Of a DNA stretch of 64,000 nt, positions 34,768 through 42,566 are shown one piece after another. The notes under the pieces are model-generated. The model was not told where the DNA came from, did no database searches, and worked only from the letters and a program-made list of their open reading frames with translations. Position 1 is the stretch's first letter. Each line of letters begins with the position of its first letter. The stretch comes from Bacteroidota bacterium (GTDB taxonomy: Bacteria > Bacteroidota > Bacteroidia > UBA7662 > CANHCV01), in NCBI GenBank assembly GCA_947501265.1, contig CANMVY010000003.1, positions 62,001 to 126,000 on the forward strand. Direction: 5' to 3'. The translations under genes and the position numbers were made by a program.

Positions 34768-35796
34768 ATGTCCGTTAAACTTACCCAATATTCCCACGGA
34801 GCAGGCTGTGGATGTAAAATTGCTCCTGCCGTTTTGGATCGAATCCTTCACCAATCCAGAAGCCAATCCCACTTTCCTAATTTACTAGTAGGCAATGCCA
34901 GCAACGACGATGCAGCGGTTTACGCCATCAACGAGGAAGATTGCATCATTTCCACCACCGATTTTTTCATGCCCATTGTTGATGATCCATTCACTTTTGG
35001 AAAAATCGCCGCAGTGAATGCCATTTCCGATGTGTATGCCATGGGCGGAACGCCTACCATGGCCATCGCCATTTTGGGTTGGCCCATGGATAAACTAGAA
35101 CCTGAAATTGCCGGCTTTGTGTTGGACGGAGGAAAAGCTGCGTGTGCCGAAGCCGGCATTCCGCTGGCGGGCGGCCACAGCATCGACTGTCCGGAGCCCA
35201 TCTTCGGATTGGCGGTAACGGGCATGGTGAAGAAAAATCATTTAAAACAAAACAACACCGCCCGCAACGGCGACCTCCTTTATCTCACCAAACCTTTGGG
35301 CGTTGGAATCATTACCACCGCTCAAAAGAAAGGAATTGTATCGGAAGAAGATGTCCAATTGGCCATTCATTCGATGACGACCTTAAATAAAATCGGTTCC
35401 ATTTTGGGGCCGATGGAAGAGGTTCACGCCTTAACCGATGTTACAGGTTTTGGATTGTTAGGACACGCCCTCGAAATGGCCAAAGGAAGTGGATTAACGG
35501 CGGTGATCGAGAAAGGTAAAGTTCCGTTTCTTCCTTGTGTTCCCGCGTATTTGGAGCAAAAAGCTGTTCCGGGAGGAACCCAACGCAATTGGAAAAGCTA
35601 CGGTCACGATGTTCAACTTTTGCAGGAAGAAGATTACCTCCTTTTGGCCGATCCTCAAACCAGCGGTGGTCTATTGGTAGCCGTAGATCCATCTTCTCAA
35701 TCCTCCTTTGAATCGCTGATGGCCGAAAACGGACTTTCGGTTTCACCGATTGGAAGAATGGAGGAAAAATCCAATCATTCAGTAGTAGTAAAATAA
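34768..35796 (+). CDS. selD: Selenide, water dikinase
   Basis: 342 residues. The N-terminal [16 protein letters not shown] motif is that of E. coli SelD, with the active-site Cys at about 14 and Lys at about 17. [31 protein letters not shown] and [14 protein letters not shown] are further family motifs. The enzyme makes selenophosphate from selenide and ATP for selenocysteine or 2-selenouridine. No selA, selB or mnmH is seen in this window, and this SelD itself has Cys rather than Sec. Confidence 0.95.
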   Translation: MSVKLTQYSHGAGCGCKIAPAVLDRILHQSRSQSHFPNLLVGNASNDDAAVYAINEEDCIISTTDFFMPIVDDPFTFGKIAAVNAISDVYAMGGTPTMAIAILGWPMDKLEPEIAGFVLDGGKAACAEAGIPLAGGHSIDCPEPIFGLAVTGMVKKNHLKQNNTARNGDLLYLTKPLGVGIITTAQKKGIVSEEDVQLAIHSMTTLNKIGSILGPMEEVHALTDVTGFGLLGHALEMAKGSGLTAVIEKGKVPFLPCVPAYLEQKAVPGGTQRNWKSYGHDVQLLQEEDYLLLADPQTSGGLLVAVDPSSQSSFESLMAENGLSVSPIGRMEEKSNHSVVVK

Positions 35797-35800
35797 GAAA

Positions 35801-36448
35801 ATGGAAAGATTTAAATCATTGGATCCTCCTCACAAAGGACTCCGACATGCCTTGGGGCAGTTAACGCTTTTAACGGGAAAGACCAAATTCTCAGATCAAC
35901 AACAGGTTGAAAAACTTAAGAAATTAGCCGAAGAGGTTTTCTTCCTTTTAAAAGATCATACCAAAACGGAGAATGAATTTATTCTAAAACCCTTGGAAGA
36001 AAAAAATGCCTTAGCTGCGGAACCGTATTTTGAAGATCATACCGACATTGAGGAATGGGAAAATCACCTTTTTGAATCCATTAAAAATTTGGATGGAACG
36101 CAAACCGATGACCAAGGCCATTTGATCTATTTGAATTTGTGTGACTTTCAAAGTGCATACTTGGATCATATCGACGAAGAAGATGTTGAGTTGGAAGAAA
36201 AACTACAAAAGCATTTTTCTGATGAAGAATTGATCCAACATCAAATCAAAATCATGCAGCAGATGGAATTTTCAACCCTTTTGCTTTGGTTTAAGTACAT
36301 TGTGCCTGCCCGGAGAATTGAAGAAAATGCCCAGGTTTTACGAAACTTCAAGAGTAATGCTCCTGAAGAAGCATTTCAAGCGGTGATTCAAACCATTCAA
36401 GGAGAATTATCTCATGAAGAATTTGAAGCAATCATCAAATCGATTTAA
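35801..36448 (+). CDS. Hemerythrin-like HHE domain protein
   Basis: 215 residues. A hemerythrin-like four-helix bundle starts HKGLRHALGQLTLLTG, with further histidine and acidic ligands in FLLKDHTKTENEFILKPL (about 50-65), FEDHTDIEEWENHLF (about 75-90) and SAYLDHIDEEDVELEEKL (about 125-142). It probably binds a di-iron centre for oxygen or nitric oxide sensing or for scavenging. It lies four bases after selD. Its last five codons (IIKSI-stop) are part of the 65-bp repeat at the left edge of the restriction-modification cassette. Confidence 0.85.
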   Translation: MERFKSLDPPHKGLRHALGQLTLLTGKTKFSDQQQVEKLKKLAEEVFFLLKDHTKTENEFILKPLEEKNALAAEPYFEDHTDIEEWENHLFESIKNLDGTQTDDQGHLIYLNLCDFQSAYLDHIDEEDVELEEKLQKHFSDEELIQHQIKIMQQMEFSTLLLWFKYIVPARRIEENAQVLRNFKSNAPEEAFQAVIQTIQGELSHEEFEAIIKSI

Positions 36449-36495
36449 TGCATGAAAGTTATCATCACAGGAGTAACCGGAATGATTGGGGAAGG
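36431..36495 (+). repeat. 65-bp direct repeat, left copy, at the restriction-modification insertion
   Basis: Matches 38610-38674 at 61 of 65 positions with no gap. It carries the last codons and stop of the hemerythrin gene and the first 15 codons of the epimerase gene (MKVIITGVTGMIGEG), which then hit a TAA at 36497. The match stops abruptly on both sides. Confidence 0.93.
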
Positions 36496-36499
36496 ATAA
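36452..36499 (+). pseudogene. Truncated 5' end of the epimerase gene (15 codons)
   Basis: ATG 36452 opens the same reading as the intact gene at 38631 (MKVIITGVTGMIGEG) and stops at TAA 36497-36499, formed where cassette sequence begins. It may be translated from upstream transcripts but makes no functional fold. Confidence 0.85.
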
Positions 36500-36540
36500 A
36501 ACCACAATAAATTTGTAAATTTGATAAAAAGTAAGAAGGA
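36486..36540 (+). promoter_or_regulatory. Promoter and ribosome binding site of the restriction-modification cassette
   Basis: -33 TTG (36486-36488), 19-bp spacer, -7 TAAATTTG (36508-36515), immediately followed by a second TAAATTTG (36516-36523). The -33 lies inside the duplicated host DNA and the -7 in the cassette. A purine-rich AAGAAGGA (36533-36540) precedes the methyltransferase ATG by seven bases, an unusually good Shine-Dalgarno for this chromosome. Confidence 0.6.
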
Positions 36541-36547
36541 AAATTAA

Positions 36548-37822
36548 ATGAGAGAAAAATACAAAATAGCAAGTCTTTTTTCCGGTTGTGGCGGTCTCGA
36601 TCTAGGTTTCATTAAAGCCGGTTTTGAAGTCATATGGGCTAATGATTTTTTTAAAGAGGCTGTTGAAACTTACAAATTAAACATAGGCGATCATATTGTT
36701 TATGGTGACATAACAAAAATTAATAGTTCGGAGATTCCAAACGATTTCGATATTCTTTTGGGCGGATTCCCGTGCCAAGGCTTTTCTGTTGCGAATGTAA
36801 AACGTAGTATGGAAGATGAGCGTAATTTCTTGTACAAAGAACTACTGCGTCTGATAAAAGATAAGCAACCTAAATTTTTTGTTGGTGAGAATGTAAAAGG
36901 ACTTCTCTCGATGCAACAAGGTAAGGTTATTAAAATGATTATTGAAGACTTCAAATCATTAGGTTATAATGTTGAGTACAGATTACTAAAAGCATCTGAT
37001 TATGGAGTTCCTCAAAACAGAGAAAGAGTTGTAATTATAGGCAATCGTCTAGGATTAAAAAACCCTTTTCCAGAAAAGTCTCATGGCCTGGTGAATGACC
37101 TTTTTAATAATTCACTAAAACCTTATGTTTCAGTAAAAGATGTTGTTGGCCATTTGGCAAATATTAGAACAAGAGATAAATCATTTGAACTAGAAAATAA
37201 AATCATTTATAATCATCTTGCTAGAACAAATGTTGCCGATAAATTTTGGGGAAGGAAACACAAAGTAAATCAACATGATATTTGTGATTATCTAAAATAT
37301 TGGAGAGATAGAAGCGGTTGGTCTACTAAAAAAGTAGATGAACACTTTGGATATGCCCATACAGCAGGTCATTGGTTCAGAAAAGATAACAATTCAGGTA
37401 GTATTCCTAATCCTAAGGATTGGTGGGAATTGAAAAAGATACTAGGATTTGATGATAAATATGATAAAGCGGTAACCGAGTTAGAATTAAAAGAAATAAA
37501 ATTTGAGCAATCCTTAAGAATAAACAATTGGGAATTACCAAGTGACACTATTACCGCCACAGGGCCTGAAATTCACCCAAATAGAGAGCGAAGAATGTCG
37601 GTAAGAGAATGTGCTATTATTCAAACTTTTCCTGATGATTTTATTTTCACGGGCAGTCTAGGAAATATGCACAAACAAATCGGAAATGCAGTACCCGTTT
37701 TACTAGCTCAAAAAATTGCAGAAGTGATTAAAATTGAATTGGATGAATATGAAAAATCTAACAAAAAAACAAGTGGAACAACTCAAGCAGATCGAAAAAC
37801 TAGAGCAAAAGTATTTGAATAA
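36548..37822 (+). CDS. DNA (cytosine-5-)-methyltransferase
   Basis: 424 residues, a C5 cytosine methyltransferase. Motif I FSGCGGLDLGF (11-21), motif IV GGFPCQGFS with catalytic Cys76, motif VI GENVKGLL (113-120), motif VIII QNRERVVIIG (156-165) and motifs IX-X near 350-400 (IQTFPDDF, QIGNAVPVLLAQKIA). Between about 195 and 340 lies a long target-recognition region that includes a helix-turn-helix-like stretch (WRDRSGWSTKKVDEHFGYAH then GHWFRK). It methylates cytosine in an unknown site and protects the genome from the adjacent nuclease. The gene ends about 80 bases inside the nuclease gene. Confidence 0.95.
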   Translation: MREKYKIASLFSGCGGLDLGFIKAGFEVIWANDFFKEAVETYKLNIGDHIVYGDITKINSSEIPNDFDILLGGFPCQGFSVANVKRSMEDERNFLYKELLRLIKDKQPKFFVGENVKGLLSMQQGKVIKMIIEDFKSLGYNVEYRLLKASDYGVPQNRERVVIIGNRLGLKNPFPEKSHGLVNDLFNNSLKPYVSVKDVVGHLANIRTRDKSFELENKIIYNHLARTNVADKFWGRKHKVNQHDICDYLKYWRDRSGWSTKKVDEHFGYAHTAGHWFRKDNNSGSIPNPKDWWELKKILGFDDKYDKAVTELELKEIKFEQSLRINNWELPSDTITATGPEIHPNRERRMSVRECAIIQTFPDDFIFTGSLGNMHKQIGNAVPVLLAQKIAEVIKIELDEYEKSNKKTSGTTQADRKTRAKVFE

Positions 37823-38570
37823 GTATTTTTACTTTTTAAAGTTTGCTGAAGATGAGTTGCTTCACGGTTTCAAAACAAAATATAGAATAAAAAAAGATTG
37901 GTATTCTAAATGGAATCCAAATGAAGAAGGCAAAGGAATTTCAGATTTTGCAACAGGTGCAGAAAGAATCGTTTATTCTTTGCTAAACGGAAAGGGCATT
38001 GGACAACCAAATTCAGCCCCTATTGGCGCAGATTTATTTTTTGAAGTTGATGATGCTTTTATTCATATTGACCTCAAAACTGTTCAAACCAGAAATATTG
38101 GAGACTATACTAGTGACATATTCGTTGGTAATAACCAAAATAGTTACAATGGAACTCTAGATGTAAGTGGTATAGAAAAAACATATGATGAGGCATGTTT
38201 GCCAACTTTCTACACACTACCAGATAAAACTAAAAAGATATGCTTGACATATTTTATTACGATTTTATACGAGGAAATCAATTTGGACATTCTAACAATT
38301 TCAATTATTTCAATGCCGAATGGGGCATTATTTCCTATATATGGAAAAAGGGTACTTAAAGCAGGTAAAGTTTTATATCCTGTTGGCAATCCAAAAAGGG
38401 ACACTCATGCAAAATCTGTCAGATTCAAATGGAAAGAAGTGTCTGAATTTGAACTTCTCGAGAGTAACAATAAAAGAATCAAGATCGCTTACTTTAACAA
38501 TAGCATGAACGATGAATTTAAGGAGAAGCTTACATACTTTGACGAGCTTAATAAGATTCAAAATTCTTAA
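37743..38570 (+). CDS. Probable type II restriction endonuclease (PD-(D/E)XK fold)
   Basis: 275 residues. After a helical N-terminus (MNMKNLTKKQVEQLKQIEKL) comes APIGADLFFEVDDAFIHIDLKTVQ (about 92-114), in which Asp97 and the D110-L-K112 pair fit the PD-(D/E)XK nuclease core, with Glu74 as a possible extra acidic residue. The position after the methyltransferase, with an overlap of about 80 bases, is typical of a restriction partner. The specificity family is not recognised. ATG at 37743 is preferred; 37749 is also possible. The gene is AT-rich like the methyltransferase. Confidence 0.75.
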   Translation: MNMKNLTKKQVEQLKQIEKLEQKYLNKYFYFLKFAEDELLHGFKTKYRIKKDWYSKWNPNEEGKGISDFATGAERIVYSLLNGKGIGQPNSAPIGADLFFEVDDAFIHIDLKTVQTRNIGDYTSDIFVGNNQNSYNGTLDVSGIEKTYDEACLPTFYTLPDKTKKICLTYFITILYEEINLDILTISIISMPNGALFPIYGKRVLKAGKVLYPVGNPKRDTHAKSVRFKWKEVSEFELLESNNKRIKIAYFNNSMNDEFKEKLTYFDELNKIQNS

Positions 38571-38609
38571 TTAAAACTTAATCATTTTTCTTGCAAGCAT
38601 GGAATATTT

Positions 38610-38674
38610 ATCATCAAAGCGATTTAATTCATGAAAGTCATCATCACAGGAGTAACTGGAATGATTGGGGAAGG
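38610..38674 (+). repeat. 65-bp direct repeat, right copy, at the restriction-modification insertion
   Basis: Matches 36431-36495 with four differences. It begins with an orphan copy of the hemerythrin end (IIKAI-stop) and continues into the intact epimerase start at 38631. Thus each junction keeps one broken and one intact gene end. Confidence 0.93.
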
Positions 38675-39284
38675 GGTTTTGTTGGAGTGTTTGAAGGATG
38701 ATCGCGTAACCGAAGTTTTGGGGGTGAGCCGAAAATCAAGCGGGATACAACATCCTAAATTTCGGGAATATTTGGTCCCCGATTTTTTGTTGTTGAAGGA
38801 AAATGATCTCCAATTGGAGGGGTACGATGCTTGTTTTTTCTGTGCTGGAGTGAGTTACATCGGCATGAAAGAAGATGATTATTTTCGGAACACCTACCAA
38901 ACCACGTTGCAGTTTGCAAAAGCCATCGGTCCGAAAGAAAAATGCACCTTTATCTACGTGAGTGGAAGTGGCACCGATAGTTCCGAAGCCGGAGCGTTGA
39001 AGTGGGCGAGAGTTAAAGGGAAAACCGAAAACGACCTCATCGCATTGCCGTTAAAAGCGGTTTTCGGTTATCGAATCGGAGCCGTTATTCCCGCTGAAAA
39101 TCAGAAGTTTGTTCTCAAATATTACCAACGATTGAAGTGGTTGATGCCGCTCCTCAAGCGGGCGTTCCCTGGAACATTTTCCACCATGCGGCAAGTGGCT
39201 TCCAGCATGATTTACTTCAGTATTCATGGGAATTCCCACCCCATCATTCACATCAAAGACATCAAACGGGTGGCTGAATTGTAA
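38631..39284 (+). CDS. NAD(P)-binding epimerase/dehydratase-like protein
   Basis: 217 residues, atypical short SDR or NmrA-like. Cofactor loop GVTGMIGEG (residues 6-14), YVSGSGTDSSEAG and the active-site-like WARVKGKTENDL (Lys), then FGYRIGAVIP. The YxxxK tyrosine is replaced by Trp (WARVKGK), which is usual for this Bacteroidota subgroup rather than for classical epimerases. Function unknown, perhaps a reductase acting on a nucleotide-sugar or flavin-like substrate. Its first 15 codons are duplicated upstream of the restriction-modification cassette. Confidence 0.8.
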   Translation: MKVIITGVTGMIGEGVLLECLKDDRVTEVLGVSRKSSGIQHPKFREYLVPDFLLLKENDLQLEGYDACFFCAGVSYIGMKEDDYFRNTYQTTLQFAKAIGPKEKCTFIYVSGSGTDSSEAGALKWARVKGKTENDLIALPLKAVFGYRIGAVIPAENQKFVLKYYQRLKWLMPLLKRAFPGTFSTMRQVASSMIYFSIHGNSHPIIHIKDIKRVAEL

Positions 39285-39290
39285 TTCGGG

Positions 39291-40088
39291 TTAAGATTTC
39301 CTGATTTTTGCCATTCGCATTTTTCCACGGAAATCTGTTCGGGTTTCCCAATGTAAATCGTGTTTCAATACCTCGCTTTGAACTTCCTCAACGTGCTGGG
39401 GATTCAGTTCGAAAAAGAGGGTTTGGGCTGTGGCGTCCTCAAGAAATAATTGCACGATTCGGAAGTAGAATCGATTCGGATCTTCCGAGAAAAGGGCCAG
39501 TTCAGGTTCAAAATCAAGAACGTTTTTCTCCATCGCTAATTTTTCATCCAACCCCACGTAGGGTGGATTGGAAATCCACGTTTCGTAGCCGTGGGGAGGG
39601 TTTTTCGTTAAAACATCCATGCGTTGAAAGTTGACGGAAACCTTCAAAAAATCTCGGTTTCTCTGGGCCGTCTCCAAGGCTTCCGAGGATAGATCAATGC
39701 CACAAATCTTGGCGTGGGGATAGAACGTTGATAAGGCCAAGGCGATGCAACCGCTTCCCGTACATAAATCGAGGAAGGACGCGCTAGGTTGCTCCGATGC
39801 CCATTCCACCAATTCCCATGTTTCAGGCCTCGGAATCAAAACTGAGGAATTTACCCCAATCCGCAGCGGCCCAAACCATTCGTACCCCAAAACGTATTGA
39901 ACGGGCCTTCCTTCACACAAATTTTCCAAATCTGAGCGATGGGCTTCCCATTCTTCCAAATTTTCTCCCATCCAAAAGGCCAAGGACCTACCGGTACGTT
40001 CCGTGAAAAATTTCCCCAAAACCGCTTTCGATTCTTCGGATGAATAAATTTCTTGCAATCGTTGGTACCAAAAATGAAATGGAAGCAT
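39291..40088 (-). CDS. prmC: Peptide chain release factor N5-glutamine methyltransferase
   Basis: 265 residues. The N-terminal helical domain (FHFWYQRLQEIYSSEESKAV) is followed by a Rossmann methyltransferase: FLDLCTGSGCIALALS (motif I, about 102-117), GIDLSSEAL, and the NPPY motif in ISNPPYVGLDEK (about 173). The linker PVQYVLGYEWFGPL is the PrmC signature. It methylates the GGQ glutamine of RF1 and RF2 for efficient termination. It is divergent from ribD, 45 bp away, with mirror-image promoter elements. Confidence 0.93.
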   Translation of the reverse strand: MLPFHFWYQRLQEIYSSEESKAVLGKFFTERTGRSLAFWMGENLEEWEAHRSDLENLCEGRPVQYVLGYEWFGPLRIGVNSSVLIPRPETWELVEWASEQPSASFLDLCTGSGCIALALSTFYPHAKICGIDLSSEALETAQRNRDFLKVSVNFQRMDVLTKNPPHGYETWISNPPYVGLDEKLAMEKNVLDFEPELALFSEDPNRFYFRIVQLFLEDATAQTLFFELNPQHVEEVQSEVLKHDLHWETRTDFRGKMRMAKIRKS

Positions 40089-40092
40089 ACGT

Positions 40093-40129
40093 CAAAGATA
40101 CCTCTCCCGAAGTGCATCGTGTATCTTTG
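40093..40129. promoter_or_regulatory. Divergent prmC/ribD promoter region with mirrored -7 elements
   Basis: Minus-strand TATCTTTG (40100-40093) for prmC and plus-strand TATCTTTG (40122-40129) for ribD. Together they form a 9-bp inverted repeat CAAAGATAC (40093-40101) / GTATCTTTG (40121-40129) with a 19-bp centre. Neither has a clear -33, and both genes would have 4- to 5-base leaders. Confidence 0.55.
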
Positions 40130-40133
40130 AATC

Positions 40134-41135
40134 GTGAATCACCAACAATGCATGCAACGGGCCTTGGAAATTGCCCGAAAAGGCGACGGACTTACGGGAA
40201 ATAATCCGTTGGTTGGTTGCGTTATTGTGCACGAAGGGGCCATCGTTGCCGAAGGATATCACCACGAATACGGCGGGCCCCATGCCGAGGTGGAGGCCGT
40301 TCGCCGATTGCCTCACCACCTCGATGCGCGCCAAACGACCATCTATGTCACCTTGGAACCTTGCGCGCATTTTGGCAAAACGCCGCCTTGTGCCGAACTT
40401 TTGCGCGACCGTGGATTTAAAAAAGTGGTGGTGGCTACCCTCGATCCCAATCCGCTCGTGGCTGGCAAAGGAGTAAAAATTTTACAAGAAGCAGGAATCC
40501 ACGTTGAAGTGGGAATATTGCAAGCAGAAGCGCAACGTCTCAATCGACGTTTTTGGGTGAATCAAACCGAAAAAAGGGCTTACCTCATTGCCAAATGGGC
40601 CGAATCGGCCAACGGTTGGATGGGTATTAACCAAGGAAAATCCGTACCCATTTCAGGATCGGAAGCAAAGTCGTTTGTTCATCAACTTCGGGCCAAAAAC
40701 CCGGCCATCATGGTCGGAGTGCAAACCTGGGAAAACGATCGGCCGCAGCTGAATACCCGATTGGTCGAAGGCCCAAGTCCGGCCATTTGGGTGATTGATC
40801 CCGAGTTTCGAGGACATTATCCCGAAGGGAAAGACCTGCAAATCTTCACGAAGAAATCGACGAGTGATCCTCGAGCCATCGTGTTGGAAGATTTCTCCCC
40901 TCGTGCCATGCTCGAAGAATTGTGGAAGCAAAAGGTTACATCGGTTTTATTGGAAGGTGGAAAACGAACCTTGGAAAAATTTTGGGATGCGGGAATGGTG
41001 GATGAAATAGCACAAATCATTTCTCCCTTGCCGTTATCGGTTGGCACAGATCACGTTGCTGCACCAAGCATTGAATTTACGCCAAACGAGGAGCAACGTT
41101 TGGGGGCAGATGTTCTAAAATGCTGGAAAAGATGA
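40134..41135 (+). CDS. ribD: Bifunctional riboflavin deaminase/reductase RibD
   Basis: 333 residues. The N-terminal deaminase domain has the zinc motif GGPHAEVEAV (His, Glu) and PCAHFGKTPPCAE (two Cys); the C-terminal reductase domain starts near 145 (YLIAKWAESANGWMG, AIMVGVQTWENDRPQLNTR, LLEGGKRTLEKFWDAG). It catalyses the second and third steps of riboflavin synthesis. GTG at 40134 gives the conserved MNHQQxMQRAL start; an internal ATG six codons later is the alternative. No flavin riboswitch fits the short gap. It overlaps the permease gene by 16 bases. Confidence 0.95.
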   Translation: MNHQQCMQRALEIARKGDGLTGNNPLVGCVIVHEGAIVAEGYHHEYGGPHAEVEAVRRLPHHLDARQTTIYVTLEPCAHFGKTPPCAELLRDRGFKKVVVATLDPNPLVAGKGVKILQEAGIHVEVGILQAEAQRLNRRFWVNQTEKRAYLIAKWAESANGWMGINQGKSVPISGSEAKSFVHQLRAKNPAIMVGVQTWENDRPQLNTRLVEGPSPAIWVIDPEFRGHYPEGKDLQIFTKKSTSDPRAIVLEDFSPRAMLEELWKQKVTSVLLEGGKRTLEKFWDAGMVDEIAQIISPLPLSVGTDHVAAPSIEFTPNEEQRLGADVLKCWKR

Positions 41136-41989
41136 TGTTGATTGCTTCCTTGATTTTCAATTTGCTGGTGTTTTTATTTTTTCGATTAGCACCGATCACC
41201 GACGAAGAACGCCCGGCCGTGATTGCAGTCAATTATATTGCAGCGTTTCTATGGGCGTTCTTTTCCATGTCAACCGCCGCAACCTCGTTAACCGATTTGG
41301 GTCCTTGGTTGCCCTACGCTTTGGGTTTGGGAGTTTTGTTCATTGCTACTTTCATAGGAATTTCGAAAAGTGTTTCGGAGAACGGCATGGGAATAACGGC
41401 CACGGCTGGGAAAATGTCGCTGGTTATTCCTATGCTCGTGATGGCCTTTGCCACGTCCCAAGGCATGCACATTCTGCAATGGGCGGCATTGGCGCTGGCC
41501 TTGGGAGGAATTTACCTGCAGTCGGGGAGGGCCGAGGGCGAAAAGAAACTTTATTTGCCGTTGTTGCTGGCGGTTTTCCTGGGGAGCGGTATCATTGACA
41601 CGTTGTTTTCTTGGGTGAGTCATCACGGATTAGGTTCGGAGATGAATGCGTTTTTCAATGCGGTGATCTTTGGTTTATCGGGTATTCTTGGATTGATTCT
41701 ACTGCTGATTCGCCGCCCGAAGATTCGATGGGGAAAGGCCGTTCTTTTGGGCGGAGTATTGGGAAGCATCAATTTCGGTTCGGTGTTTTACTATTTGAAC
41801 TCTTTGAATCCGAAGTTGAGCGGATTTTCTACGGCCACGGCACTGGGCATGAACAACATGGGGCAGGTGGTGGGAGCTGCGTTGCTGGGATTTTTCTTCT
41901 TCAAGGAACCCATGCACCCCCGTCAGATTGCCGGATTTGTTTGTTGTTTGCTGGCTTTATTTTTATTGGGTTATGTTGGAGGAGTATAA
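41120..41989 (+). CDS. DMT-superfamily permease (EamA-like)
   Basis: 289 residues with about ten hydrophobic helices in two halves, starting LIASLIFNLLVFLFFRL and ending FVCCLLALFLLGYVGGV. The layout fits the drug/metabolite transporter superfamily. The repeat segments SKSVSENGMGITATAGKMSLV and GFSTATALGMNNMGQVVGAAL sit at equivalent points in each half. Substrate unknown, but the position after ribD makes a flavin-related compound possible. ATG at 41120 lies inside the end of ribD. Confidence 0.8.
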   Translation: MLEKMMLIASLIFNLLVFLFFRLAPITDEERPAVIAVNYIAAFLWAFFSMSTAATSLTDLGPWLPYALGLGVLFIATFIGISKSVSENGMGITATAGKMSLVIPMLVMAFATSQGMHILQWAALALALGGIYLQSGRAEGEKKLYLPLLLAVFLGSGIIDTLFSWVSHHGLGSEMNAFFNAVIFGLSGILGLILLLIRRPKIRWGKAVLLGGVLGSINFGSVFYYLNSLNPKLSGFSTATALGMNNMGQVVGAALLGFFFFKEPMHPRQIAGFVCCLLALFLLGYVGGV

Positions 41990-42566
41990 AACCATTTCGG
42001 CACCGGTTGAGGTTGAAATGCGGGAATTGGGCAGCCGCTTCCTGGCTTTTTTATTTCCCATTTCCGATGCGGCTGAATTTCAATCCATCTTAAAATCATT
42101 AAAAACCACGTATTACGATGCATCTCACCACTGCTCGGCCTACCGCCTCGCTACCGATCCCGCTACGGAGAAATCGAGCGACGACGGTGAACCTGGAGGA
42201 ACGGCTGGATTGCCGATGCTGAATGCACTTCGTTCGGCCGAGTTGTTTCAAGTGGGTGCCGTGGTGGTTCGTTATTTTGGAGGAACAAAATTGGGCACCC
42301 GCGGATTGATCGATGCGTACGGAGGTGCCGTAGTGGAAGCTATTGCCGAGGCCAGTTGCGTTCAGGTGGTTCCTCAATTGGATTGGAGTGTTACGTTGCC
42401 CTTCGATCAGCTGGGGTTGCTTCAGCAAAACATGGGAAAAATTGGCGGATTTTCCATTTCTGGCAACGATTACCATCCCAACGGATTAACCACGCATCTG
42501 AAAGGAAAGAAAGACGCCATTGAACAACTAAAAATTGCGCTGGAGCGCTGGACCATTCATGATTAA
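41973..42566 (+). CDS. IMPACT/YigZ family protein
   Basis: 197 residues from ATG 41973. The family core is SRFLAFLFPISDAAEF, ASHHCSAYRL, SSDDGEPGGTAGLPMLNAL (the signature, about 65-82) and VVVRYFGGTKLGTRGLIDAYGGA. The protein is related to IMPACT, which modulates translation through Gcn1 in eukaryotes; the bacterial role is unclear. A second, small C-terminal UPF domain is reduced. It overlaps the permease gene by 17 bases and rlmH by eight. Confidence 0.9.
   Translation: MLEEYKTISAPVEVEMRELGSRFLAFLFPISDAAEFQSILKSLKTTYYDASHHCSAYRLATDPATEKSSDDGEPGGTAGLPMLNALRSAELFQVGAVVVRYFGGTKLGTRGLIDAYGGAVVEAIAEASCVQVVPQLDWSVTLPFDQLGLLQQNMGKIGGFSISGNDYHPNGLTTHLKGKKDAIEQLKIALERWTIHD

Larger units (their letters stand above)
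36496..38609 (+). mobile_element. Inserted type II restriction-modification cassette
   Basis: About 2.1 kb between two 65-bp direct repeats. It carries a cytosine methyltransferase and a probable restriction endonuclease in overlapping order, with no transposase, integrase or controller gene. Base composition is clearly richer in A and T than the flanking genes, and codon use differs (many AAA, AAT, ATA). The repeats contain the ends of the two genes that it separates, so the cassette was inserted between hemerythrin and epimerase genes that were adjacent. Confidence 0.8.

Noticed and set aside
36496-38609. Transposon or integrative element with its own mobility genes
   Set aside because: No transposase, integrase or terminal inverted repeats are present; only the restriction pair lies between the direct repeats.
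40089-40133. FMN riboswitch before ribD
   Set aside because: The gap to the divergent prmC gene is only 45 bp, too short for the aptamer, and it is filled by the promoter dyad.
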